From NCBI RefSeq assembly GCF_001659605.2, contig NC_035164.2, positions 8,171,038 to 8,235,037 on the forward strand: a stretch of 64,000 nt of DNA, given 5' to 3'. This stretch comes from Manihot esculenta. Lineage: Eukaryota > Streptophyta > Magnoliopsida > Malpighiales > Euphorbiaceae. A model generated the notes under the pieces. That model made no database searches, was not told where the DNA came from, and saw nothing but the letters and a program-made list of their open reading frames with translations. The translations under genes were made by a program, and so were the position numbers. Below, piece after piece: positions 48,371 to 60,404 of the stretch. How positions within the stretch are numbered: position 1 is the first letter of the stretch; each line of letters begins with the position of its first letter.

Positions 48371-48756
48371 GGCAAGCCAAGCCTCATTTCCTCATTGGGT
48401 AGTGCATATTGTTTCTTTAATAGGCCCATCTTACGTTGCACAGTTACTGTAGTTATTAATCTCATTTCCACAGTATCAGGCTCGAGCTTGTTTAACTACA
48501 ATAGCCTTCCATGTCTCAGCAGAACTTTGTTTCGCCTCTAGTGGCCCACTACTTTTCCAGCAGCCCATCAGCATATCAAGCAGCATTGCTACACGTCTCG
48601 CAATACTCCAAATGAATCTCATGTTATAGCTGTCTTGCCCAATGTCTCAACAACCTGCCAGCTTTAGCACTCAACTTTCCCAATGGCCTTATAGCTCCAA
48701 CAGCGAACCTCTTTTTCCACGCCCTAGGCTAGTTGAACCTCTTTAGCCCCTGCATC

Positions 48757-49268
48757 TAGGGGAGAGCATAAATCGATTTGAATCGAAAAATCGAACCGAA
48801 CCGATCAATTTCGATTTAATGGTTTAGTTAATCGAAATATTTGGTTCGGTTCGATTAATATTTTTCAACTTATTCAGTTTTCAGTTCGGTTCGGTTTAAA
48901 CGTGTTAAATAATCGAAAAACCGAAAAACCGATTTTATATATACTTTTATTAATTTTATATGTATTTTAAAATTTTACACAGATTTTTATGAATTTTTTA
49001 AATATTATCATTATGTATTCAGACAATATTTATTGGTAAATTTATGTGAAATATTTATTAAATTATTCTACTGAAATTAAAAGCAAAACATTCAAAAAAA
49101 ATTACAGATTTCGGTTTGAATCAAACCGAACTGATTTTTATCAGTTCGATTCGGTTCGGTTATATTTTTATAATCAATTTTTTCGATTTTTAATATTTTT
49201 ACAATTCGATTTTCGATTTTTTCGGTTCCGTTCGGTTTGGAACAGAACCGACCGATTGCACAGCCCTA
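48757..49268. mobile_element. hAT-type palindromic MITE, copy 5 (variant)
   Basis: Starts TAGGGGAGAGCATAAATCG and ends GATTGCACAGCCCTA. Perfect 8-bp duplication CCTGCATC at 48749-48756 and 49269-49276. The arms (GGTTCGGTTCG, ACCGAACTGA) are related to the other copies but the ends differ, so this is a subfamily. Confidence 0.9.
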
Positions 49269-49479
49269 CCTGCATCCTCCCAGCAATTCTGCCTTGTGTT
49301 AGTGCTTCTCCTGGCCAACAAAGCTAGTTTTGTACCTTACGTTAGTGAATTTGCCTCCAATGTAGAATTAGTCCATTAAACCACCTTTTGGTTGCACTTG
49401 CAACACTTAGCAAATTTCAGCCCCATGACACCTTCGACTCATTTTTCCACAAATAGTGGAGATTTTTAGTTCTTCATCA

Positions 49480-50400
49480 TTGGCACATGATGTCCTTCCC
49501 CACTCATTTTGATGATGTCTTTGTTGTGTCTTCCTCACACATCCACCTATATACAGGCTAAAGTCGGATCTCCTTGTATGTCTACGTACATTCTTAATGT
49601 CGATCCTTCTTATATGTCCACCTACATGTAACGTACATCAACCTACATACTATTCGTTGCCTTAAGACATTCTCCACTTGTGCTCCAAAAGCGCTCACCT
49701 TGTCTGTGTGGTTAAGTAACTTTGCCATTTTCTTGGCCTTGCACTTATGATTACTCTTTAAGCAACATTACCTTCGCCTCCCTCACGTCAGCAACACTAC
49801 CTCCCTTGGACATTCAATTGTTAACTCTCCTTTGGACACCTCATCCTTAGCATAATCCACATTCTCCCTCAATGTGTTTTTGGCAACTCGACTTCACCTC
49901 GTACACAACATTTCTTTGGATCCTTCCCTTTACAGGTACTCACTTCCCTTTCACATGAATCCACATTACAAAGTGCCATAAGACATGCATCCTTTCCTTT
50001 CAGCAAGGACTCCTCTCCTTGAACATCGTCACGAGCCTTCTCCTCTTTTGGCAATCCTTCACCTTGTGTGGCCCTTAATGAAAAAAAGTATTTGGACCTC
50101 CCTTCTTGATCTCTCTTGTATCCTCTAACTCATTGGAATGCGACTGAGGCACCTCTCTTTCTCTTTCATTAGGCTCCTCCAATGAAAAGGATGAACTTGC
50201 CTATCTTGGGTTTCTCATGAGCTCCACCTCATCCACAATCTTCTTTAGTGCCAACAAAAGTCTCCTAAGCTCCTCTCTTAGGAGTTTATTCTCTTCCATA
50301 AGGCTAGCAACTTCATTATAAAGAGAGGGGGCTTTAGACTCACCTTACCTTATTATTCCCTCGATGGTTTTAAGGGCTAATTGTATTTCCCCATGGAATT
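49480..50400 (-). pseudogene. Ty3/Gypsy gag C-terminal relic (coiled coil and zinc-knuckle remnant)
   Basis: From about 50320 on the minus strand: EVASLMEENKLLREELRR, LLLALKKIVDEVELMRNPR, then after stops GPHKVKDC(Q/P)KRR, the second half of a CxxC-GPHxxxDCPKR zinc knuckle whose first Cys pair is mutated (NTFF). Beyond it, frames are broken. The order coiled coil then zinc knuckle is that of some plant Ty3 gag proteins. No LTR pair could be assigned. Confidence 0.6.
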
Positions 50401-50429
50401 CATCACCCCTTCACTCTAATTCCTCGATG

Positions 50430-50990
50430 AATGAACCTATAATAGTTAGCTAAAAATGGCCTAAAAAACTTTTGGACCTATTTTTTACTTTGCTCAAAAT
50501 AGTTAATCTAAATCATTTAATAGTTTTTGTTAGCTATTATATAAATCCAATAAACTTTATTTTGTTGGATGATGTGGGATTCCCACATTCTCCTCGACTC
50601 AATTTTCCGATGCCCTCATTACAACCCTATTATGTTGAGTCAAGTATAATTACTAAGTTAGGACCGAACTCTCGAGTAATGTGGTTCACTAATCTCTCGA
50701 AAAACTCTACCTCATTCTAAGAATTGTATTTTTCTCACATAATCACTAGCTCTGTATAATTTTTTTTGATTTAGAGTGATATGATACTAATTATAACAAC
50801 CCATTTATAACTAACCTAAATAATTTTTGGACCCATTTTCTACTTGGTCTAAAATAGTTAAACCAAGTTATAGTTATTTTTGCTAGCTATTAATAAATTC
50901 AATAAACTTTCTTTGCTAGTCGACATGGGATTATGGGTGCATAAATTCTCCTTAATTAGTTAGGACCTCGTCTTCTTATTACTATGAGAG
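50430..50990 (-). mobile_element. TRIM-like pair of short direct repeats
   Basis: About 50437-50605 and 50795-50980 are direct repeats: CTTTTGGACCTATTTT / TTTTTGGACCCATTTT, CAAAATAGTTAA, TTGTTAGCTATTA / TTGCTAGCTATTA, AATAAACTTT, then a GATGTGGGATT or GACATGGGATT box. Read on the minus strand, TAGTATCATATC follows the right copy where a TGGTATCAGAGC-type PBS would sit. It has no coding content. Confidence 0.5.
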
Positions 50991-51720
50991 CCAGATATTT
51001 TATCACTTGGTGAAGAGTGGAGAAAAGAAATCCATAACCCAATGGTCTAGGTTCAGGATAGTGGGTACGAGAGAGAGAAAGTATTAGGCACTCTTGTCGT
51101 TTGAAATTTACTTGAAAATCTGTACCAACCTCCTATATTGATTCTTATATTTTGCCTTAATTAGGATGAAATCCTTTTCAAGTATTATGTAATATAATTA
51201 TCACACGCACATTTATTCACACAATTACACATTGCACAAGCATCCTTCCGTCTTAACATGTGAAAATGGTTACTAAATGTTGAGACATGTTTCTAAGTTC
51301 AAGTACATGCCACAGTTCAATTAGCACTAAAGTTGGGTTCCGTAGTATGCATGTTTTCTAGGTTAAATTTAGTCGTATAGTAAAAATAGGTCCACTAGGT
51401 TTTTAACCATATAAATTAAGCCTATTTTTATGATTAACTTGCCTTAAGGTATTTATTACTTAGTCAATTTTCATATCAAAGTGAAACAACCACTAAGCAT
51501 ACAAACCATGTCTCTAACATACATAATTAATTCTTAGAATTACTAAGTGAATAACCTATTTTACTAAATTGAATTACATGCATATTAAATTTGCGGAAAA
51601 CATTAAGAATAGAATTAACATCCAAAAGGCCAAAAGAAAGAGGATGGAGAAAAACAAATAATTACATAACTCAAAAATAACTAAAACAAAATAATTAAAC
51701 CAATCCAAATATATTACAAG
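50991..51720. other. Intergenic, no recognised feature
   Basis: Ordinary A+T-rich sequence. No open frame or terminal repeat supported. Confidence 0.5.
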
Positions 51721-51728
51721 GCCTTAGG

Positions 51729-52218
51729 TAGGGGTGAGCATTCGATCGATTCGGTTCAAAATTGAACCGAACCGAATAAACTGAAAATCAAACTTAAAAT
51801 CAAATTTTTGGTATTTATAAAAATCGAATCAATTTTGATCAGTAATCGAATCGAATCGAATCGGTCTGATTCAGTTTAATTCAGTTTGATTTGATTGGTT
51901 TAAATTTTTAATAAATTTTTTATTTTTTACACTTTATTTTTAGTATTTTTAAAATTTAATTGAAATATTTTAACTTTAATATGATCTAATCTCTTTATAT
52001 TATTGAAAATAATATACTATTATCACTAATCGATTCGGTTCGAATTTTTTGATTTTTTATCAAAATCGAATCGAACTAAAATAACTAAAATAACTAAAAT
52101 TTTTAAAATTAAAAACCAAATCAAATCAAATCGAAATAAATAAAAAATTGAATCCAATTTTTAAATTAATTCGGTTCGGTTGATTTTTTTTATTTAAACC
52201 GAATACTGCTCATCTCTA
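51729..52218. mobile_element. hAT-type palindromic MITE, copy 6
   Basis: Starts TAGGGGTGAGCATTCGATCG and ends ACTGCTCATCTCTA. Perfect 8-bp duplication GCCTTAGG at 51721-51728 and 52219-52226. This copy and the 42.8-kb copy define the family ends. Confidence 0.93.
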
Positions 52219-52919
52219 GCCTTAGGCCCATCATCATTTGCAAAGGACCTTCGAAGCATTCCAATTGAGTCTCTATTATTAATTAGGTCTCCACCATAGG
52301 CTTCATGGATCTACCAAAGCAAAACTTGCACACAGGGTTTCAACTAACATATTGTCAAAAGGTTAAATTAGGCTTTTTACCACTTTTCTTGATCATTTAA
52401 TTAAAATAAAATTCCATAATAAAATAAAATAACAAATTACCATAATTAAATAAAATAAATAAAAATTCAGAAATAAATTAATTAAAAATTAGGTCTGAAT
52501 ATCGAATTAAAAATAGAAACCTAAAGGGAATAAAATTCTAATATGAATACAATTTCTAGGGAGGTGAATTTCAATCCAAAAGGATATCACATAGGAGTCC
52601 TAGCCGCCTTCTATCTCCTGATCTTATATGCTAAAACATATGTTAATATGGTAAAAGTAAAGATCAAATATAGAAAAAACACGTCAAGAACAATCAAATA
52701 ACACAAAATAAAGAAAATTGCACCTATTAAGACCTATATGTGATTATGACACATTTTGAAAATGAAAAGTGAAAATATAGGAAAAATAACAAATGATCTC
52801 AAACAAATATGAAATTTTATAGAGATTTTCTCACACAAAATAAAAGAATCGTGAAAGAAAGACACTAAAAGGAAGTATGGTTTGTGACATACTGCCTTCG
52901 CCATTTAGCTGCTCCAGAA
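52219..52919. other. Intergenic, no recognised feature
   Basis: A+T-rich sequence between two DNA elements. I see no gene. Confidence 0.5.
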
Positions 52920-52928
52920 TTAGATAAA

Positions 52929-54046
52929 GGAAGATTTATAATTTAGTCTCTGGATATTGCTATTATTAACAAGTCAGTCCTTGTATTTTTAGAAACTTAT
53001 TAAAACGTCCTTATATTTTCTTTCCGTCAATGAAATAGTCATTCCGTCCTCTTTTCCGTTAAAATTAGATAAAGGAGGAGAGAGAAAATTTTTAAAATCC
53101 AATTTTACCCTCAAATAAAACCTCTTATTTAGTCCTTGGATATTGCTATTATTAACAAGTCAGTCCCTACATTTTAAAAATTCTATTAAAACATTTTTAT
53201 CTTTTTTTATATCTATTAAAACGTCCTTATCGTTTCTTTCCGTCAATGAAATAGTCCCTATCTTTTCTCATATCTATTAAAACGTCCTTATCGTTTCTTT
53301 CCGTCAATGAAATAGTCCCTCCTCATCATTTCTTTCCGTCAACGAAATAATCCCTTCTCATCGTTTCTTTCCGTCAACGAAATCGTCCCTCCCTATATTT
53401 TCATAAATCTATTAAAACGTCCTTATCTTTTTTCATATCTATTAAAACGTCCTTATCTTTTTTCATATCTATTAAAACGTCCTTATCTTTTTTCATATCT
53501 ATTAAAACGTCCTTATCGTTTCTTTTTGTCAACGAAATAGTCCCTATCTTTTCTCACATCTATTAAAATGTCCTTATCATTTTTTTCCGTCAACGAAATA
53601 GTCCCTCCTCCTCCTCCTCCTCCTCCTCCTCAAAAAGGAAGAAGATGATGATGATGATGAAGGAGAAGAAGAAGAAGAAAAAGAAAATGATGAAGGAGAA
53701 GAAGAAGAAAAAGAAGAAAAAGAAGAAGAAGAAGAAGGAGAAGAAGAAGAAGCAGAAGAAGAAGAAGAAGCAAAAGAAGCAAAAGCAAAAGCAAAAGAAG
53801 AAGCAGAAGCAGAAGCAGAAGAAGAAGCAGAAGAAGGAGGAAGAATTGATGAAGAAGAAAAGGAAGGAGGAGGAGGAAAAGGAGGGGGTAATTTGGTCTT
53901 TTACTATATTTTTAATGGTAAAAATAGATGGAAGGACTATTTCGTTGACGGAAAGAAAACATAAGGACATTTTAATAGGTTTCTAAAAATACAGGGACTG
54001 ACTTGTTAATAATGGCAATATCCAGGGACTAAATTATAAATCTCCC
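52929..54046. mobile_element. MULE-type element, family B, with amplified TIR piece and (GAA)n core
   Basis: Ends GGAAGATTTATAATTTAGTC and its mirror TAAATTATAAATCTCCC. TIRs are >100 bp (CTGGATATTGCTATTATTAA, TTTCCGTCAATGAAATAGTC). Perfect 9-bp duplication TTAGATAAA at 52920-52928 and 54047-54055. A TIR segment (TCTATTAAAACGTCCTTATC, TTTCTTTCCGTCAACGAAAT) is repeated many times over 53150-53600 on the left arm only. A GAA/GAG-rich tract fills 53600-53890. No transposase. Confidence 0.92.
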
Positions 54047-54839
54047 TTAGATAAATTCTGAGCACTTGAAAAACTCAAAAAGATAAGAAATTTACTTCAC
54101 TTCCTAAACTTAATTTTAGAATCATGAATCACTTGATTTAATAATTAGAAGTTCAAGATAGGACTTTTTAAATAGTGACATTATTTGGGAACATCTAAAA
54201 ATATTTGATTGTTTTACTCAATTTTTAAAATTTATAACTAATTACTCCTAGCTTTAATTTTATTATATTTTATCATTTTATTTTTCACCTTTTCTAATTT
54301 TTATTTTTACTTTTTTCATGAAATAGAACATCCATTTTAATACTCTAAAAATAATTTAAAATATATTAGAACCATGATGCGATCTTCACTGAGCGTTATT
54401 GTCTCAAATGAGCATTACTTAATATATAAAAATTAGGGGTTAACCGTTCACCCTCTATTTTGGCATAGGCTGGATGATATATAAGGTTTGTCAAAGTGTT
54501 CCTAACATGAAATGAGTCCCCATTTTCTATGACTCACTCGATTTGCCTGAACTAAGGCAGAACTTATGTAATAAAATATCTGTGATTTTGATTGTGATTC
54601 TGTTTTTTATATTTATACCCATATTTTTTCAAGCCCTTTGGGAAGAAGCATCAAATTCGCACATAGTTCGAGGAGCTTTAGGGTGTGCTTTGAACCCTAA
54701 TCTAGAAAAAGTGATTTAAGATTTTTGTGATTTTGAGGCTTTGCACTAGAGTTTCCCATGTTATCTACATATCTTCCATTTTGGAGGAAGAATTAGACTC
54801 CACATAGTTCGATAAGACATGACAAAATGATAATGTGAT

Positions 54840-55610
54840 TTTGACTTAAAGTCGGATCTATAGGATGTACTTTGTATCCCAAGACCACACATGGTAGATA
54901 AGATCTAGTTGGATGTACTTCATGTCCTATGACTTGGAGGAGATACTTTGTATTATACTAGGATATGATTTGTATCCTAAAGAATATAGCTTGTAATCTA
55001 AATCTAGAAAATGCACATGAATATATAAGCATCTCTAAAGAAAACTAAGACGTACTTCATGCCTTATGGCCTGCATAATGTATTTTGTATTTTGTGTTTT
55101 GCTAAGACATGCTTTATATTCTAAGTAATGTACTTTGTACTCTAAAGCCTATATATGCATAGGAATGGATAAGTATCCAAATAAAAACGAAGGCATACTT
55201 TGTGTTTTGTAGCTTACAGAACGCGCTTTGTATTCTGTTAGAACATGCTTTGTATCCTAAAGAATGTACTTTGTATTTTAAAACCTAAATATGCATATGA
55301 ATATATAAGCATCTTAAGAAAAAAACAAGGCATATTTGAGGTCTTGTAGCGTGCAGAACGTTCTTTGTATTCTACTAGGACATGCTTTGAGTCTTAAGGA
55401 GTATACCTTGTATTCCAAATGCCTAGTCTAGAATGTACTTTGTATCTTGAAAACTTTTGTTAGGTAGAGGATGTCCTTTGTATCTTAAAGACTTCTATGA
55501 GATAGTGGACGTGCTTTATGTCCTAAAAGCTTTCATGAAACACTTTATACCCTAACAACTTTTGTAAGATGCAAGATATATTTTGTGTCCTAAAGATTTT
55601 TTATAAAAAT
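54840..55610. repeat. ~140-bp degenerate tandem repeat
   Basis: Units contain ATGAATATATAAGCATCT, AAGGCATACTTTGTGTTTTG, GACATGCTTTGTATCCTAA and AATGTACTTTGTA. The ATATATAAGCATC block recurs at ~55018, ~55161 and ~55297. Partial units extend to both sides with rising divergence. No frame is conserved across units. Confidence 0.8.
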
Positions 55611-56135
55611 AATTGATCTCTAAGAGAGATTAAAAAAAAAACTGGATTTGTAAATATCTTCATGCTCATTGAAGCATGTATGCAAAACTCTTTCTTACAT
55701 GTATTCAATATTTGAGAAAAGGCTTTTACGTATCATGAAATATTATGAGTATAAATGCATTAATACAATCTCTAAATTCAAACCAAGAGCATCCCTCTTA
55801 TAAAAAATTTATTAGTTGATCAATTTATTTTAAAAAATAAATTAAAATATTTTTAACATTTTAAAAACTTTATTAATTAATTATTTTATTAATTTTAATT
55901 ATTAAATATTTTATTATTTAATCTCTATAATTTAAAAAAATTTATGAGTTAATTTTTTAATTTTATAAAAAATATATTAATTAATTTTTTCATATTAAAA
56001 TAATAATTTTTTTAATATTTAGTGATTAAAATTAATAAATAAATAAATTAATACACTTTTAAATATTTTAATTTTTTAATATATTTTTAAAATTGAGAAA
56101 TTAATTAATAATTTTTTTTTATAAAAAAATTAAAT
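55611..56135. other. A+T-rich intergenic DNA
   Basis: Simple A+T-rich sequence up to the next element. I see nothing in it. Confidence 0.5.
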
Positions 56136-56145
56136 AATAATTTTT

Positions 56146-57609
56146 GGATAAAAATTCAAATAATCCCTTATACTTTTATGCAAAGACTAAACAAGCATAA
56201 TTTTAATATTTTTTTTAAATAAATCCTTCTGTTTTATATTTAAATTCAAATAAGTCTATTTTTTAAAATTTTAAATAAAAATAATATTTTTATATTTTTA
56301 ATAATAAAATATGAATTTTTATATTTTTATTTAAACTTTTTAAATAATTTAATAAAAAATAAAAAAAAAGAAAAGAAAAGAAGAAACTAGAACTACGGAA
56401 GGCTTCCTTCCATTTTCTAATCTACATCCAAAATTCAAAATCTTCTCATTTCCTTTTTTTTTTTTTAACAATCATTCTCATAATTTTTCCTTCCTTGACA
56501 TCTTCCTCTCTTCTTTCTCACAATCAGCCTTTTTATTATTAAAATCCTAAATTCAGATCCTAAATATTATTCTTGATTTCAACAGAACTGCAAGAATCTG
56601 CAGAAAAATTACTCAAAAATGAAAAGATGGTGATGCTGAGTTGGTCTAATCGGTGGGTTAAAGCTGTGGAGACTTAGAATTGTAGAGAGCCGTTGGTGCA
56701 ATTAAAATTTTTAGGTCCTCTACTTTACAGAATGCGAATGCGTTAGTGTATTGAGATTTGGGTCCATCGATCAAGCATTAAGTGCTTTTGATGTTGAAAT
56801 AGATGGCCTGAGATAGAATGGAGATTTGCTTCCAACCGACAAAATAATGTAGAAACAGAGCAACATGTGATAAAAAAAATTTTTATCATAGAGATAATGA
56901 AATAAAAAAAATTATTTCATTATACTCCTAACTAACTAATGTGATTACAAATATAAATAAATATTATTTTAATACATTCTAACTAACTAATGTGATTAAA
57001 AATATAGATAATCAAACGATTTTAATTTTAAGAACGTCACAATAAATTCATGATAAATTAATTAAATATGAAGAAAATTCATATTAAAATGCTACAAGAC
57101 TAAAATTTGATAAATTTTTAAATAATTAAGAGGAATGAAATATTGTATAAAATTAGCCACAAGATTAGTATGATTAGTATGAGCATGTTGTAATGAAGTT
57201 GAAATGTGATTCAATGTGAGAAGCTTGAAGATAGCTCTGATCAAAATGAATCAGCTTTGGTGTTAATCATTGTATAAGAACACTGACAGTAGAATGGAAT
57301 TTTTATTTTTTATTTTTTTATATCAAAATGAACTAGTTTGATGGGTTTAATTTTTTTTTTTTTGCTTGAACTGGATTTTATGGGTTTAATGTTCTTGAAT
57401 TCTTCAATTTTTTTTAACTTTTAATTTAATTTAACACTTAAACTAGTTATTAATATTTAGAAAATAAAATATTATTTTATTATTAAAAAAAAACTTTATT
57501 ATATTAGGACCTATTTGAACTTAAATAAAAAAGTAGAGGGTTTATTTGAAACAAAAGGGGCTTATTTGGTCTCACATAAAAGTATAGGGACTTATTTGGA
57601 CTTTTATCT
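56146..57609. mobile_element. MULE-type element, family C, abutting the RLP24 promoter
   Basis: Left end GGATAAAAATTCAAATAATC, right end mirrored as GACTTATTTGGACTTTTATC. TIR similarity continues through CCCTTATACTTTTATG. A 10-bp direct repeat AATAATTTTT flanks it at 56136-56145 and 57610-57619 (9-10 bp is the Mutator range). The middle (56390-56860) is less A+T-rich and could be captured DNA, but I recognise no host gene in it and no transposase. Confidence 0.85.
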
Positions 57610-57619
57610 AATAATTTTT

Positions 57620-58016
57620 GCTAAAACTAAATACCCAAACCCTTTTGAAACCCTTATTTCTGAACCTAACATTTCTCTCTCAACTCTCAACTCCGAACTC
57701 CCAACACTGCCGTCCGTCCCCTCTCCTGCCCCCTCCGGCCTCTCCGTCTCTCCTCTGGTGTAGCCGTGCGCTTCCCGCCTATCGTCCCTCTGCTCTTTGC
57801 TTCTTCGCTCTCCTCCGCGGCTTCCTCTGGTTATCGTCGCTACGTCCGGTTCTCGTTGCTTCTTCACTCTCCTCCGCGGCTTCCTCTGGTCCTCGTTGCT
57901 GCGTCCGCTGGTCCTGCCTGCTTCTTCCCTCTCCTCCGCCGCTTTCTCTGGTCGTCGTTGCTGCGTCCGCTGGTCCAGTCTTTCTGCCGTCTGGTGCTGC
58001 TCCTCAGTCACTGCAG
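57620..58016 (+). promoter_or_regulatory. RLP24: RLP24 promoter boxes and non-coding first exon with ~60-bp repeats
   Basis: Two AAACCCTT telo-box-like motifs at 57637-57644 and 57648-57655 are typical of genes for ribosome assembly. After them the sequence becomes abruptly C/T-rich and G+C-rich up to a donor CTGCAG|GTTTG at 58016/58017. Three imperfect ~60-bp copies (CTCTCCTCCGCGGCTTCCTC, TGCGTCCGCTGGTC) lie in 57800-57970. The intron would run 58017-59386 to TATCAG|GG. Frames on both strands here follow from composition. Transcript start not determined. Confidence 0.6.
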
Positions 58017-59408
58017 GTTTGAATGGGTTTTGAGATTGTGGCTTCAGATATGTGTTCTCTAAGATTTGTGATATCTATTGATGTGGGTTTCTGAAATTTG
58101 TATAAATATTAAGATTTATGTGAATGTGCATGGGTTGTATTTGTGAGATTTATTGATAATTTTTTGAAATAAAGACTATTGTGATGGATTGAGAGTTGTT
58201 TTAGTGAGATTATTGAAATGAATTTCTGAATTTTATTGAAATATTAATATGAGATTTATGAAATTCTTGGAAATGCCAACATATATGCTGAGAGTAGTAA
58301 TTGTGAAATTTATTGAAAATTCGTTGAAATTAAACACTACCCTGAATGAATTCAGAGTTGTTTTTTGAGATTGAAATGGGCTTCTGAATTTTATTAAAAT
58401 GTGACATTTTGTGTGGATTCTGTTTTTTTGTTCCGATTATGAGTTAATCGGGGTCTGGTGGTTCACTACGGATGCGGTAGTGAAATGTTATTTTTAAACT
58501 GTTTGGGACGGGTTTGATAGTGTATAGGATTCGGGTTTGGATACTTAAAATTTCGCTGGTACCAGGTGCCCTACCCGTTACCATCCCTAAAATTCTTCAT
58601 GAGAAAACAAATTTTATTAATTTAGTTTGTTTTACAAAGGACTTCTTCGCTGTGCTCAGCGTGAATGCTGTAGTTGTCTCTATCTATAGTTTGATGCTTC
58701 TAATAAATGGGAAAAAAAGAATATTCTCAACTTAAAATTATCATTCTTTATTTGATAAGGGAACAAAAAGATTTTTTTATTGGTCCTTATAGAGGTTTTG
58801 GTATGTGTAATTTAGATGAATATAATGGTGTAAATGAATGAATTTTGCCCTGGAGAATAGCAATTTGTATGAGAGGTGAGATTTTTGCTCATGTTTCCTT
58901 TGATTCTGGCACTAGATATCTAAAAGTAATGCTTGTAAAAATAAGATTAGGAGGTTTAAGCAGATGTTTAGCTTTAACTGTGTTTGTAGTTGGGTTACCT
59001 TTTTTGGTTTTTTAGCTTATGCAATTGAAACCCCCCCTGCTTTGACATTCTCATTTGAGCTTATGTTGAATGCTCAAGTATTTAATGAAGTAACTATCAC
59101 TAGAAGGAACTCTTAAAATGGTTAATATGGTTAATCTAAGGATGTTTTCCTGTTTCTTTCTTCTCCTTTACCCTTTCCTTGGTTAATTTGTCATCTTCTT
59201 GTCACTAATGGCACTATATTGCAACTATTCTTTATCAGTGTTTGACCTGTAGAACTTGAACTGAATTGCTGTTAGGCATTCTCTTTTATAGTGTTGAAAT
59301 TGGCAGTAGCAATTTGTTCATATGTTTTTTTTTCTTTTTTTTTTTCTGGTGCTTATCCTGGATTTTGCTCTCTCTCTGGATATCAGGGTTCTGTAATCCC
59401 AAGACACA

Positions 59409-60404
59409 ATGAGATTGGAGAAGTGTTGGTTCTGCTCCTCCACCATATACCCTGGACATGGTATCCAGTTTGTCCGTAATGATGCCAAGGTAAGTGTTTC
59501 ACATTCATTATTATGCTATGTCTTATTTAGGCATTTGCTATGCTTGCAATACACTTCATTTGCTGTTTTCCTAAATGTTGCAAATTTTGCTTGCTTGAGG
59601 AGAGTTATTGTCATCTAGTAATTCCATTTTATCTAGTTGAGAATAATTTATCTATATTGCCAATGCAATCCAGGATAACCTCAGTTGATTTCATCTTTGA
59701 GGGTATTTTTGTTGCTCAAGTTTCTGCTTAACCATCTCTCTACAGATTTTTCGATTTTGTAGATCGAAATGCCACAAGAACTTCAAAATGAAGAGAAACC
59801 CTCGCAAGGTAAAATGGACCAAGGCCTACCGACGTTTGCATGGGAAGGATATGACACAGGTTAAGAAACTTTCTTTGCTTTCAATGTTTTATTCACTTTT
59901 CTTTTGGATGGGATATCACATATTATCATCCTTCTATTCATTAGGTTGACAACAAAAACTATTCGTTGTTCATTTCTTTATTCATTGTCCAGGATTCAAC
60001 CTTTGAGTTCGAGAGAAAGAGGAATAGGCCTGAGAGATATGATAGAAATCTGGCTGAGAATACTCTCAAGGCTATTAAGAAGATTGATAAAGTCAGATCT
60101 AACAGGGAAGCTAAACACATTGAAAAGAGGTTACATTCTCTCCATTGCTATTACCGTTATTATTGAATAATAGAGCTAATATTGTATCATTTTTACTAAA
60201 ATCTCTTGATAAATTGAAAATATGTGCAGGATGAAGGGCAAGAAAAGCAAGGAGCAGAGAGAGGCTGCAAAGGAATTGGAGCAGAGCATCCACATGGTCA
60301 AACCTCCTTTGGTTCTTGCTCAAGAGCCATCTCTTACATTGCCCAAGATCAAGGCCAAGGTCTCACAACAGCAAGCCGACGAAAACCATGCAATGGAGGA
60401 GTGA
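59409..60404 (+). CDS. RLP24: Ribosome biogenesis protein RLP24 (L24e family)
   Basis: Four coding exons: 59409-59489, 59746-59859, 59993-60129, 60230-60404; GT-AG throughout, 168 aa. The N-terminal L24e zinc ribbon is complete: Cys6 and Cys9 in [11 protein letters not shown], Cys32 and Cys36 in IFRFCRSKC (C-x2-C-x22-C-x3-C). Then come the basic [13 protein letters not shown] segment, the [13 protein letters not shown] block characteristic of RLP24 rather than cytosolic eL24, and a Lys-rich coiled tail ([16 protein letters not shown]). RLP24 is a nucleolar placeholder on pre-60S particles that is exchanged for eL24 in the cytoplasm by an AAA ATPase (Drg1/Afg2 in yeast). The family is usually ~160-200 aa. 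Appears intact. The start is the first ATG after the predicted leader intron. Confidence 0.96.

Noticed and set aside
49869..50054. 61-codon minus-strand frame as a gene
   Set aside because: It is part of a broken Ty3 gag relic.
53590..53986. Overlapping Lys/Glu-rich and Phe-rich frames
   Set aside because: Same cause: GAA tract in the family B element.
56390..56860. Pack-MULE capture of a host gene fragment
   Set aside because: Richer composition is suggestive, but no frame or exon of a known gene could be read.
57604..58062. Frames of 78-135 codons on both strands upstream of RLP24
   Set aside because: G+C-rich repeated leader exon ending in a splice donor; Arg/Glu-rich and Ser/Leu-rich products are by-products.
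59904..60170. 88-codon plus-strand frame and others overlapping RLP24
   Set aside because: Shadow frames across RLP24 exon 3 and its introns.
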